Of a stretch of DNA of 64,000 bases, positions 29,561 to 38,162 are shown in pieces. A program made the position numbers and the translations under genes. The stretch covers positions 1-64,000 of the forward strand of contig CAYLYH010000002.1 in NCBI GenBank assembly GCA_964388155.1, given 5' to 3'. The notes under the pieces were generated by a model, which made no database searches, was not told the origin of the DNA, and saw only the letters and a list, made by a program, of their open reading frames with translations. Source of the DNA: JACNKV01 sp964388155. Lineage in GTDB: Bacteria; Fidelibacterota; Marinisomatia; Marinisomatales; JACNKV01. Position 1 is the stretch's first letter. The number at the start of each line of letters is the position of its first letter.

Positions 29561-30592
29561 ATGTCCATGATGTTGATATTCTTACTGATATGTGTTTCCT
29601 GCTATTCAATTCCGCCAGTTGTAGAACATTCGAACGACCTCCTCCTCCCTGCTCCATTAACACCGGGAGATACGATTCTGTTTGTGGCTCCTTCCGGCCC
29701 ATTGGATAGTGCCCGTATTCTTCTGGCAAAACAGAGATTAGAAGAAAGAGGATATGCCGTGATTCATTCCAAAGATATACTACGCTCCCGGGGATATTTG
29801 GGTGGATCTGATAAACGTCGTGCCGAAGAACTTATGAATGCATTCAAACGTCCGGGAGTTAAAGCAATCTTTCCGGGGACCGGTGGATATGGAACGACCC
29901 GTATTTTAGATCAACTTGATTACGCATTAATCAGAAATAATCCTAAAACACTCATTGGGTTCAGTGATATTTCTGCTCTTCATCTTGCGATCAATAAAAT
30001 GGCTCGGCTGGTCACATTTCATACGCCAAATCCGATGTATGGACTGGGCAGTGAGAATAATTTATCACCATTATCAGAACATTATTTTTGGAAAGTTTTG
30101 GTAGGAAATCATCCAAACGGATACATAATTGAATTAGACTCTTTTGGATTAACGGACTCTGTAATCGTGATAAACGGCGGAAAATGCAGCGGAGAACTAA
30201 TCGGTGGAAATCTTTCACTTATCAATACATTAATGGGGACAAAGTATGAGATTGATGCTCATGGGAAAATCCTATTTATCGAAGATGTCGGAGAAGCGCC
30301 ATACAGAATTGATCGTTTTTTATCTCAATTAAAACTCGCCGGGATATTCGAAAATGTAAATGGAATTATCCTTGGTAAATTCACACGAAGATCAGACGAA
30401 CCACCCGACGACCCAGAAAGTTTTTCCATGAGAGAAGTGTTGGAACAATACTTTTCCGAATTAGATGTTCCGGTCATCGCAAATTACCCTATCGGTCATT
30501 ATAAGGACAATATTTCACTACCGTTAGGTGTACCTGCTGAACTTGATGCTGATAACAAGATAATTCGGCTATTAACAAGCCCAACACACTAG
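29561..30592 (+). CDS. Second LD-carboxypeptidase (S66), probable lipoprotein
   Basis: S66 family, about 344 residues from this start. Motifs: FVAPSGPLD, GTGGYGTTRILDQLD, nucleophile Ser 135 in GFSDIS, GGNLSLINTLMGT, FIEDVGEAPYR and PIGHYKDN. Unlike the 27162 paralogue it starts with a hydrophobic lipoprotein-type signal ending in LLICVSC (Cys 14), so it probably works outside the cytoplasm. The start is uncertain: the frame is open from ATG 29438 and another ATG at 29492, but those extend through the inverted repeat and add a non-family N-terminus. It lies between spmB and a permease gene, in line with trimming peptides before import. Confidence 0.82.
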   Translation: MSMMLIFLLICVSCYSIPPVVEHSNDLLLPAPLTPGDTILFVAPSGPLDSARILLAKQRLEERGYAVIHSKDILRSRGYLGGSDKRRAEELMNAFKRPGVKAIFPGTGGYGTTRILDQLDYALIRNNPKTLIGFSDISALHLAINKMARLVTFHTPNPMYGLGSENNLSPLSEHYFWKVLVGNHPNGYIIELDSFGLTDSVIVINGGKCSGELIGGNLSLINTLMGTKYEIDAHGKILFIEDVGEAPYRIDRFLSQLKLAGIFENVNGIILGKFTRRSDEPPDDPESFSMREVLEQYFSELDVPVIANYPIGHYKDNISLPLGVPAELDADNKIIRLLTSPTH

Positions 30593-30609
30593 GACAAAAG
30601 AAAGTCCCT

Positions 30610-31983
30610 ATGACTAACTACAAAAAAGACCTCGGATTATTAGAATCAACCTCTATTGTTATCAGCCGAATTATTGGTTCCGGGATATTTCGGACTCCGG
30701 CACCAATTATGGCGCTGGTTGGATGTACCTCTTTATTTGGATTAGTATGGGTGATTGGCGGAGTTATCACTATCTTTGGTGCAGTAGTTTATGCTGAATT
30801 ATCCGCAATGCTTCCAAAATCCGGCGGACCCTATGTTTTTCTTAAAGAGGCTTACGGACCTTTTACTGCTTTCATCCGCGGCTGGGCAATGTTCTTCGTC
30901 TCTGAAACAGCTTCTATTGTAGCTGTAGCACTTGTTTTTACCGAATACCTAAGCGCAATTTGGACAATCACAACGGGTGAGCCTTTTCCCTTATTTACAA
31001 CTTTTATCATATCACTTTTCACCATTTGGTTATTGACTGCTATCAATATGTATGGTGTAAACTTTAGCGGAAAAGTACAAGTGTTCTTTAGTTCATTAAA
31101 AGTTGCTGCGCTGGGTGCAATCATCGGGATGACACTTACGTCTTTTTCTACCGGTAATGTTGGGAATTTCACCAATCCGCTATGGCCTGAATCTTTCGGT
31201 TGGCATACAGTATTGGCGGTAGGTGCTGCATTGCGCTATTCCTTCTTCGCCTTCAGCGGATGGGAAGGGGCAACTTACGTTGCCGAAGAGGTGAAAAATC
31301 CGAAACGCACCCTACCTTTGTCCCTCTTCTATGGGATTGCCGGTGTGATGGTATTATACATCGGCGCAAATTTAGGCTATCTTTTCCAATTGGATGCGAA
31401 AGCCATCGTAGAAAATAAGTGGGTAGCTACTGCGGCAATGAAAATCGTCCTCGGAGCATCTGGTGGAATTTTAATTTCGATTGCCGTCGCAATTAATGCT
31501 TTCGGTAATATCAGTACCCAGATTCTCTGCAAGGGTAGAACTTGGCACGCTATGGCACGTGATGGGTTGTTTTTTAAATCGTTTGGCACACTCCACCCAA
31601 AATACGGGACTCCGAACAATGCACTAATCGGACAAGGATTTTGGGCGTCGGTTCTGCTTGTCGTGTCTGTCATATCCACATATATGCAAAGCGGAAGTTC
31701 AGGGACAAATGCTTATGAAATGGTCATCGATTTCTTTTCCGCCACAAGCACAATCTTCAATATTATGGTGTTTTTGTCCATCATGGTTCTAAGGAAAAAA
31801 TGGCCTAATAAAGTACGGCCGTACAAAGCATTGCTTTATCCGTGGAGTATGTACCTAGTCGTCATTCTCAACGGCGCATTTTTATTGATTACACTTATTA
31901 CAGCTTTTATTCCTTCAATGATTGGAATACTCTTAACATCAACCGGTGGTATATATTACTATTTCAAGATTAATAAAAAATAA
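30610..31983 (+). CDS. APC-family amino acid permease
   Basis: 457 residues with about 12 predicted membrane segments. The N-terminal block LGLLESTSIVISRIIGSGIFRTP contains the APC substrate-binding GSGIF motif; also AELSAMLPKSGGPYVFLKEAYG and FSGWEGATYVAEEVKNPKRTLP, as in LAT-type exchangers. It should carry amino acids across the inner membrane. It lies 17 bases after the second S66 gene and is probably its operon partner, so released D-Ala, Glu or diaminopimelate are possible substrates; this is inference. Confidence 0.87.
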   Translation: MTNYKKDLGLLESTSIVISRIIGSGIFRTPAPIMALVGCTSLFGLVWVIGGVITIFGAVVYAELSAMLPKSGGPYVFLKEAYGPFTAFIRGWAMFFVSETASIVAVALVFTEYLSAIWTITTGEPFPLFTTFIISLFTIWLLTAINMYGVNFSGKVQVFFSSLKVAALGAIIGMTLTSFSTGNVGNFTNPLWPESFGWHTVLAVGAALRYSFFAFSGWEGATYVAEEVKNPKRTLPLSLFYGIAGVMVLYIGANLGYLFQLDAKAIVENKWVATAAMKIVLGASGGILISIAVAINAFGNISTQILCKGRTWHAMARDGLFFKSFGTLHPKYGTPNNALIGQGFWASVLLVVSVISTYMQSGSSGTNAYEMVIDFFSATSTIFNIMVFLSIMVLRKKWPNKVRPYKALLYPWSMYLVVILNGAFLLITLITAFIPSMIGILLTSTGGIYYYFKINKK

Positions 31984-32011
31984 AAGTACATATTAATTTA
32001 TCAATATGCTG

Positions 32012-32059
32012 ATTCTGCCTGTACTGTAGGAAATAAAGTGTCCTCAGTACAGACAGAAT
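32012..32059. terminator. Long stem-loop between converging permease and nagB genes
   Basis: ATTCTGCCTGTACTG (32012-32026) pairs with CAGTACAGACAGAAT (32045-32059) with a single mismatch, and the loop itself contains AGGA/TCCT pairing. It lies between two converging stop codons, so it may end transcription from both sides. No T run follows on either strand, so termination by this hairpin alone is not certain. Confidence 0.55.
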
Positions 32060-32070
32060 ATTCTAATGGA

Positions 32071-32868
32071 TTATGAAAGGATATTACCTACTTCAATTTC
32101 CTTAAAGTAATTAACAGTACCAACTTTTAGTTCAACAGTAGCATCTTCATCACTTACGATGATGCCATGAGGATGAAGCTGCATCATACTGATTGTCCAC
32201 ATATGATTTACGCTCTGCTCAATCGCTTTTGATAACGCTCTTGACTTATTATGCCCTGAAACCAAAATTATGACTTCACCAGCATCCATTACGGTTTTAA
32301 CACCAACAGTAAGTGCTGTTGTTGGTACTTTAGATAAATCATTATCAAAGAATCTGGAATTATCGATGATTGTTTCTTGGGTCAGGGTCTTAATCCTTGT
32401 AAGTGAGCCAAGTGAAGATCCTGGTTCATTAAATGCAATATGACCATCAGCTCCGATACCGCCCAAAAACAAATGAATACCGCCGGTGGCATCTATTTTC
32501 GCTTCATAATCCGCGCATTCTTTTGTCAAATCTTCAGCATTACCGTCTAAAATATTAATATTTTCTTTTTGAATATCAATATGGTTAAAAAAGTTATTAT
32601 ACATAAAAGCATGATAACTTTCAGGATGATCTTCCGCAATACCGACATATTCATCCATATTAAAAGTAACAACATGCTTAAATGACACTTCGCCAGCTTT
32701 ATGTAATTTGACCAACTCCTGATAGGTTCCTACTGGAGATGAACCGGTCGGCAATCCCAATACAAACGGTTTTTCCTTTACCGGAGCAAAATTATTTATT
32801 TTCCTGACGATGTGTTGTGCCGTCCATTTACTCATTCGATCATAGTCTTTTTGTATGATTAATCTCAT
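32071..32868 (-). CDS. nagB: Glucosamine-6-phosphate deaminase
   Basis: 265 residues, the usual length. Conserved blocks: LGLPTGSSPVGTYQELV (phosphate loop), FNMDEYVG (active-site Asp), and GIGADGHIAFNEPGSS with catalytic Asp, His and Glu. It converts glucosamine-6-phosphate to fructose-6-phosphate and ammonia in the cytoplasm, feeding amino sugars to glycolysis. Last gene of the pta operon, 17 bases after the DUF4954 gene. No nagA or sugar kinase gene is in the window, so the preceding steps must be encoded elsewhere. Confidence 0.95.
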   Translation of the reverse strand: MRLIIQKDYDRMSKWTAQHIVRKINNFAPVKEKPFVLGLPTGSSPVGTYQELVKLHKAGEVSFKHVVTFNMDEYVGIAEDHPESYHAFMYNNFFNHIDIQKENINILDGNAEDLTKECADYEAKIDATGGIHLFLGGIGADGHIAFNEPGSSLGSLTRIKTLTQETIIDNSRFFDNDLSKVPTTALTVGVKTVMDAGEVIILVSGHNKSRALSKAIEQSVNHMWTISMMQLHPHGIIVSDEDATVELKVGTVNYFKEIEVGNILS

Positions 32869-32885
32869 ATTATCTTTCCCTTTAT

Positions 32886-34847
32886 TTATTTGATAAAATT
32901 CGTTATTTGTTGATATTTTTCTTCAATGCTTTGTGCCGTATTTTTCAATGAGAGAATAAATGCATTATCTTCCATTGTGCCCCGCACTTCTGCGAAATCA
33001 TCTTCTGCATTTCCATCAATTCCAAATCCAATTTTGGCAATGGAATCAAATTCTTTTCCTGCATCAGCTGTTACCATATTGAGTAGTTTTAGAGACGCCG
33101 TCTTCCATTCCTCAAAAAATGTTGCTAATCTTTCGTCGGTTAAATCAGAAATTCTCTTGTCATTCATTTTTTCATACGATTCCAAAAACCAATTCCACTC
33201 ATCAGCACGATAGGCATCATAAATAGTTTTTAGGGCTGTTTGAAGTTCTTCAATGCTTGTAATGTCTCCATCCTCTATAAATTTTATCAGACGGTCCACT
33301 CTTTCCCACTGACAAAGAAGCCCGCTCATATCTATCCATCGCCCGCCATTTGAAAGACCATCTTCATCCGGGATAAATAATTCACGTAATTTAGCAGGTT
33401 TTTTTTCTTCCATTCTACGAATTACTAAATCGCCATAATATTTTTGCAACGCCAACTTATAGTAACGGCTACATGTTTTAAGGAGAAGTCTTTTTATCCT
33501 TGCTCCATTAATTTTAACATATTTTTGACTACGGTCGGTTTCTTTACTCAGCCTTAACAATGTGTTTTCTCCCTGTATCATTTTCTGAGCCGTATAAGGG
33601 GATAAAACATCGAAGATGATCAAATCTAATACATCTTTATTTTTTCGCTTATCTCGTTTCGGCCACTTTTCACCATCGCGAAGAGTTCCCACCGTAAAGA
33701 AATTCATTCCCGGCACCAACGTCGGTTGCCCGTCTTCTTCGTTGACATAAGAAAATGGAAAATCTGATGAATCAAAATTTGCCGTATGTTTCCCCATGAC
33801 GACGGAAAACGCTCCCACTCTACTCGGCCATAACAAGTAGGAAAACGAACCTGTCTTGCACCCGCGTTCCATAATTCCTTGGTGTAAGGGACCAAGTTTA
33901 TACATATGATTCGATTGGTTTGTCCCACTCCCGGCATTGTAAAACGAAACCATCGTTGCAATCAGAAGCGTTGAGCGATGATGAGTAACAGAATAAGGTC
34001 CGGCAAATACAGAGCATGCTTCAGAATGGAATCCTTCTGAATTTGCGAAAAATACGGAGTTCTCTGCTGAAAACTGTTTTCCGATTTTGGTTGCTTCACC
34101 AATCAAGGAACCGCTAACCATTGCACCATCAGCAACACTTGCGCCTTTTTGAATAGTGAAATCATTCATTATTACGCCATTTTCAATAACTGTTGGTGCT
34201 TCCGGTGATGAGTTAATTGTTCCGTTTTTCAGCGACTGGACACCTTTAATAACTGCAGAGTTACCAATCCGAACATTATGAATGTTTTCACAGTTCTGTA
34301 TTTTTGCACCTTCTCCAATAATCGCTTGGTCATTTTTCAATGATTCTGCATATTTATCAACAAAAGTATCTAGTTTTTTAATGAGAGCTGGATTGTGACG
34401 ATAAGCCACGGTCATATACGCAATTTGGGCACTGGTTTTATCACTGATTTTTAATTCTCGTCCGCCGCCTTCATTCCATACATCAATTGCATGACCGTTC
34501 CCAAATGTGGATCCTTTCGTGGATGAAATTGTTCCAACATTTTCAATCAGAACATTACCACCAACATTTAGATTTGAAAGCCACCCATTCACATTAGAAA
34601 TTGAAACTCCGTCACCGATTATACAATTTTGCAGTCGTGCATTCGTAATTCCGCTTTTTCTTGCAATCCCATCTTCGATGACACTCCCATCCAGCTTTCC
34701 AAGGATAATGCTTCCCTGAAATTCAGTATGTGTAACTGAACTTGCGTCAAATTCCTTTGAGACTTCTATCAGATTCCAATCATCACATTTACAACGATTT
34801 TGGATTAACACATCTATTTGTTCACCGGATAATTTCTTTGTATTCAT
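32886..34847 (-). CDS. DUF4954 protein with left-handed beta-helix (hexapeptide repeats)
   Basis: 653 residues, cytoplasmic. The first 300 residues carry imperfect hexapeptide repeats (IIGDGVSISNVNG, VLIENVG, IIGEGAKIQNCENI, VRIGNSAVIKGV), like the C-terminal helix of GlmU-type acyl- or nucleotidyltransferases. The middle and C-terminus (GPLHQGIMERGCKTGSFSYL, LWPSRVGAFSVVMGKH, NGGRWIDMSGLLCQWERV) match the DUF4954 family common in Bacteroidota. Function is not established; the position between a GntR/UTRA regulator and nagB suggests a step in amino-sugar metabolism. Gap of 4 bases to the regulator gene and 17 to nagB. Confidence 0.8.
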   Translation of the reverse strand: MNTKKLSGEQIDVLIQNRCKCDDWNLIEVSKEFDASSVTHTEFQGSIILGKLDGSVIEDGIARKSGITNARLQNCIIGDGVSISNVNGWLSNLNVGGNVLIENVGTISSTKGSTFGNGHAIDVWNEGGGRELKISDKTSAQIAYMTVAYRHNPALIKKLDTFVDKYAESLKNDQAIIGEGAKIQNCENIHNVRIGNSAVIKGVQSLKNGTINSSPEAPTVIENGVIMNDFTIQKGASVADGAMVSGSLIGEATKIGKQFSAENSVFFANSEGFHSEACSVFAGPYSVTHHRSTLLIATMVSFYNAGSGTNQSNHMYKLGPLHQGIMERGCKTGSFSYLLWPSRVGAFSVVMGKHTANFDSSDFPFSYVNEEDGQPTLVPGMNFFTVGTLRDGEKWPKRDKRKNKDVLDLIIFDVLSPYTAQKMIQGENTLLRLSKETDRSQKYVKINGARIKRLLLKTCSRYYKLALQKYYGDLVIRRMEEKKPAKLRELFIPDEDGLSNGGRWIDMSGLLCQWERVDRLIKFIEDGDITSIEELQTALKTIYDAYRADEWNWFLESYEKMNDKRISDLTDERLATFFEEWKTASLKLLNMVTADAGKEFDSIAKIGFGIDGNAEDDFAEVRGTMEDNAFILSLKNTAQSIEEKYQQITNFIK

Positions 34848-34851
34848 AATT

Positions 34852-35604
34852 TTATCGTGTTATTTTTACTTTCAGTTTATATTTATCGCCTCGATATATC
34901 CCTTCTAAATACTCAATCGGAATCCCGTTCTTAGAGAATGTTGTTCCTTTTACGGTTAAAATTGGCATTCCTTTTTCAATATCAAGCTTCTCGGCAATAT
35001 CCTCGCTGGCCAAACCAGGTTCTAAAATATGCTCAGCTTGAGATAAAATAATTCCCAGCTCATTTTCAATATATCCATAGATTGAAAAAGTCCCGTCCGG
35101 CTCCCTATCTAACAATGGTTTTCCGATTTCCGCTTTTAAAAAAGAGGTTTCAAGAGCGACTGGCACATCCTCCAAATATCGGACACGTCGAATAATGATA
35201 ATTGGTTTTTCCGGCTTTAGATGTAAACTGGCATAAGCAGCTTCATATTCATCAAAAGCAATTGTTTGAACGATATCCAAAACTTTTGAATGAGAATTAA
35301 ACCCCATTTTTGCGACTTCTGCTGAAAACCCGTCTAACTTGAACAGCATTTGCGTTTTTGGAGCACGGTTAATAAACGTTCCTTCTCCCCGCTTAATATA
35401 AATATATCCTTCCCGTACTAACTCCTGAATTGCCTGTCTTACTGTCATTCTGCTTATGTTAAATTCGGCAGACAACTCATTTTCACTAGGAAGTTTTGTA
35501 TCATCTTCAATCTCCCTATTTTCAATAATCTTATGCAGAATATCCCTTAACTGGATATAGATTGGAACATAAGAGTTTCGGTCAATACTGTATTTGTTAT
35601 TCAT
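34852..35604 (-). CDS. GntR-family (HutC/UTRA) transcriptional regulator, NagR-like
   Basis: 250 residues: winged helix-turn-helix at about 8-75 (LPSENELSAEFNISRMTVRQAIQEL ... GEGTFI) and a UTRA ligand-binding domain at about 95-245 (KPIIIIRRVRYLEDVPVALETSFL, YIENELGIILSQAEHILEP). NagR/YvoA and DasR of this subfamily bind amino-sugar phosphates and repress catabolic genes. The gene sits in the operon it probably controls, two genes before nagB, and a near-perfect NagR-type operator is found at 38139-38154 in front of pta. Effector identity (glucosamine-6-phosphate or N-acetylglucosamine-6-phosphate) is inferred from the family. Confidence 0.88.
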   Translation of the reverse strand: MNNKYSIDRNSYVPIYIQLRDILHKIIENREIEDDTKLPSENELSAEFNISRMTVRQAIQELVREGYIYIKRGEGTFINRAPKTQMLFKLDGFSAEVAKMGFNSHSKVLDIVQTIAFDEYEAAYASLHLKPEKPIIIIRRVRYLEDVPVALETSFLKAEIGKPLLDREPDGTFSIYGYIENELGIILSQAEHILEPGLASEDIAEKLDIEKGMPILTVKGTTFSKNGIPIEYLEGIYRGDKYKLKVKITR

Positions 35605-35651
35605 GCCAGCGCCTTAATATTGTAATTGAAATAATAATCTGTCCATCTCTA

Positions 35652-35885
35652 TCAAATATATTTTTCGATAAATATCACAGCATCCTGAACGTTTTGCACT
35701 CCCAATGCATCATCTTCATCCATTTCGATATCAAATTCCTCTTCAAAACCGGCGACTAATTCAATCGACTGCATCGAATCTGCTCCTAAATCACCGACAA
35801 ACTCTGAAGATACTTCTATCTGTGTTTCGTTAATCTCAAGGACTTCCGCTACTACTTTCTTAACTCTGTTTACTGTATCAGACAT
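35652..35885 (-). CDS. acpP: Acyl carrier protein
   Basis: 77 residues, acidic helical protein with the phosphopantetheine attachment Ser 37 in GADSMQSIEL, preceded by EFVGDLGAD and followed by FDIEMDEDDA. A strong AAGGAG ribosome-binding site precedes the ATG. It is 3 bases after ackA and before the GntR gene. There is no fatty-acid or polyketide synthase gene nearby, where acp usually sits, so its place in an acetate/amino-sugar operon is unusual. It may be the only acp or a specialised second copy; the window cannot tell. Confidence 0.9.
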   Translation of the reverse strand: MSDTVNRVKKVVAEVLEINETQIEVSSEFVGDLGADSMQSIELVAGFEEEFDIEMDEDDALGVQNVQDAVIFIEKYI

Positions 35886-35888
35886 TCG

Positions 35889-37103
35889 TTAACTCCTTTT
35901 TTGTTTAGTTATATCATTTGCCGTCTTGTACGTATCTTTTGCGATGGCGCCTTCTTCATCCGTAGGGATAACAAATACCTCTATGGCAGAATCCTGTGCA
36001 TGTATTTCTGCTTCGATCCCGGCAGCCTTTTTGTTTGCGTCACTATTTAACTGAATCCCTAAATGGTTCATATTTTGCAAAATTCTTTCACGCATTTTTA
36101 CACCGTTGGCACCAATTCCACCGGTAAACACAATCCCGTCCACAGAATCCAAAACGGCCATATATGCTCCAATATACTTCCGGACTTTATACGCAAATAT
36201 ATCTAATGCCAGTTGAGCATTTTTGTCACCGACTTCTGCCTTCTCTTCAAGGTCCCGCACATCATTGGAGGTGTCGGAGACACCTCTCAATCCTGATTGT
36301 TTATTGAAGATATTTTCAACATTCTTGATATTATATCCTTTTCGAACAAGATAAAAAATAACTGCCGGATCCAAATCACCTGTCCGTGTTCCCATCGCAA
36401 CACCTTCTAACGGTGTAAGCCCCATACTTGTATCCACAGATTTTCCGTTACCAACGGCAGTGATTGATGACCCATTTCCCAAATGACACGTAATCAGGTT
36501 TACATCATACTTACCTTTTCCCATGATTTCAGCCGTTCTTCTGGCAACATATCGATGAGAGATACCATGAAAACCGTACCGCCTTATTTTATACTTTTCA
36601 TACATGTTCAGCGGAAGAGCGTAGAGATAAGCACTTTTTTGTATCGTTTGATGAAACGCTGTATCAAAACAGGCAATTTGCGGAATATCCCCTAACATTT
36701 CACGAGCGGCTTGTATCCCTGCTAAATTCGGCGGATTATGTAACGGAGCAAGGTCGGCATAGTCCTCAATCGCTTTCTCTAATTTTTCGTTAACCAGTAC
36801 CGATCCGGAAAAACTCTCCCCTCCATGCACAACACGATGACCGCACGCACCAACTTCTGACATCGATTTAATAGCACCTTTTGTGTCATCCGTTAGCATT
36901 ATTCTCATAATCTCCAATGCTTCATTGTGATCTTTCACTGAAATATTTTTTATTATTTCATCTGCACTAACCTTTTGCGTAGCTTTAGACTCTATCTCAC
37001 CAATTCTTTCGATAGCTCCTTTTGCCATTACCGTATGATCAGGCATATTATAAAGCTGGTATTTCAACGATGAACTTCCGCTATTGAATACTAATACTAA
37101 CAT
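35889..37103 (-). CDS. ackA: Acetate kinase
   Basis: 404 residues. ASKHA-fold motifs FNSGSSSLKYQL at the N-terminus, GHRVVHGGE, GFHGISHRYV, CHLGNGSS and FTGGIGANG. It makes ATP and acetate from acetyl phosphate and ADP. It follows pta by 11 bases, giving the classical Pta-AckA pair for energy conservation in fermentation or acetate overflow. Here it is in one operon with nagB, so acetate formed from deacetylated amino sugars and from pyruvate could share this route. Confidence 0.95.
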   Translation of the reverse strand: MLVLVFNSGSSSLKYQLYNMPDHTVMAKGAIERIGEIESKATQKVSADEIIKNISVKDHNEALEIMRIMLTDDTKGAIKSMSEVGACGHRVVHGGESFSGSVLVNEKLEKAIEDYADLAPLHNPPNLAGIQAAREMLGDIPQIACFDTAFHQTIQKSAYLYALPLNMYEKYKIRRYGFHGISHRYVARRTAEIMGKGKYDVNLITCHLGNGSSITAVGNGKSVDTSMGLTPLEGVAMGTRTGDLDPAVIFYLVRKGYNIKNVENIFNKQSGLRGVSDTSNDVRDLEEKAEVGDKNAQLALDIFAYKVRKYIGAYMAVLDSVDGIVFTGGIGANGVKMRERILQNMNHLGIQLNSDANKKAAGIEAEIHAQDSAIEVFVIPTDEEGAIAKDTYKTANDITKQKRS

Positions 37104-37114
37104 CTTACTCTCGT

Positions 37115-38107
37115 CTATTTATTGCTTTGAGTTTGTACCGATGTAATCGCAGTAACAGAGGTAATATCTTCCACAGATGCTCCCCGCGACATATCATTTA
37201 CTGGCTTTGCAAATCCTTGGAGTACAGGTCCTATCGCTTGTGCGCCTGACAAATACTGCACTAATTTGTACCCAATATTCCCGGCATCAAGATCAGGAAA
37301 TACCAGTACATTTGCTTTTCCGGCCACGTTACTATCAGGCATTTTTTTGACTGCCACCCGCGGAACAATCGCTGTATCGACTTGCATTTCACCATCCATT
37401 TCAAATCCTGTATTCATTTCTTTTGCAATTTTCAATGCTTCAATGACTTTATCGGCATCCTTATGACGAGCTGATCCATTCGTTGAAAATGAAAGGAATG
37501 CAATTTTAGGTTCTATATTGATTAATGCTTTGGCATTGATACCGGAAGCGACAGCAATCTCTGCTAATTCCTTTGCAGTGGGCTGAACGTTAACAGCAGC
37601 ATCGGCAAAAATAAGGGTTTTATTTTTTTCTCCTTGAAAGTCAGGGAGAAGCATAATAAAAAAGCTTGAAGGTGTTGACATTCCCTCTTTAAATCCGACA
37701 GTAAGTGACGCCGCTTGAATCACTGAGGCGGTAGCACTGGCAACTCCGGCAACCATTCCATCAGCATCGCCTTCTTTTACCATCATTCCGGAAAACGGGA
37801 GCGGTTTTTTGACCAGACGTTTAGCGATTGCTTCCCGCACACCACGGGTTCTACTATACGACACAGCATATCTTTCTATAAAAGTTTCTTCTTTATTGGA
37901 TTGGATTATTATTCCGGTTAAGGACAGTCCCTTTTCAGATGCAATTTGTTTTATTTCGTCCTCATCTCCGATAAGAATCGGTTTCGCTATGCCCAACGTA
38001 TAAGCATTAGAAGCCGCTTCAATAATACGTTCATCTTTTCCCTCAGGATAGACAATCCTCGCAGGTGTCGCCTTAGCAGAATTCATAATATTTTCAATCA
38101 AAATCAT
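37115..38107 (-). CDS. pta: Phosphate acetyltransferase, short form
   Basis: 330 residues from the ATG at 38107, chosen because GGAG lies 5 bases upstream and a promoter is placed just before it; the longer frame to 38152 would run through the operator and promoter. Motifs: ARIVYPEGKDERI, GMVAGVASATASVIQAA, FADAAVNVQPTAKELAEIA and FPDLDAGNIGYKLVQYL. It interconverts acetyl-CoA and acetyl phosphate. First gene of the six-gene operon ending with nagB. Confidence 0.93.
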   Translation of the reverse strand: MILIENIMNSAKATPARIVYPEGKDERIIEAASNAYTLGIAKPILIGDEDEIKQIASEKGLSLTGIIIQSNKEETFIERYAVSYSRTRGVREAIAKRLVKKPLPFSGMMVKEGDADGMVAGVASATASVIQAASLTVGFKEGMSTPSSFFIMLLPDFQGEKNKTLIFADAAVNVQPTAKELAEIAVASGINAKALINIEPKIAFLSFSTNGSARHKDADKVIEALKIAKEMNTGFEMDGEMQVDTAIVPRVAVKKMPDSNVAGKANVLVFPDLDAGNIGYKLVQYLSGAQAIGPVLQGFAKPVNDMSRGASVEDITSVTAITSVQTQSNK

Positions 38108-38132
38108 ATTGTCTCCGCAAACTGATGAATAG

Positions 38133-38162
38133 ATGTTAACTTGTCTATACAACTTAATGCAA
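38133..38162 (-). promoter_or_regulatory. Predicted sigma70-like promoter of the pta operon
   Basis: On the minus strand TTGCAT (38162-38157) and TAACAT (38138-38133) are separated by 18 bases, giving a transcription start near 38126 and a leader of about 20 bases before the pta ATG. The -10 is imperfect, so this is a prediction, but it brackets the operator at 38139-38154 exactly. Confidence 0.45.
38139..38154 (-). promoter_or_regulatory. NagR/YvoA-type (dre) operator in the pta promoter
   Basis: Minus-strand AGTTGTATAGACAAGT is almost palindromic and, against the B. subtilis YvoA site ATTGGTATAGACAACT as I recall it, agrees at 13 of 16 positions including the core GTATAGACAA. Its place between the predicted -35 and -10 fits simple repression. 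The cognate GntR/UTRA regulator gene is in the same operon. I found no second copy in the other intergenic regions I read. Confidence 0.65.
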
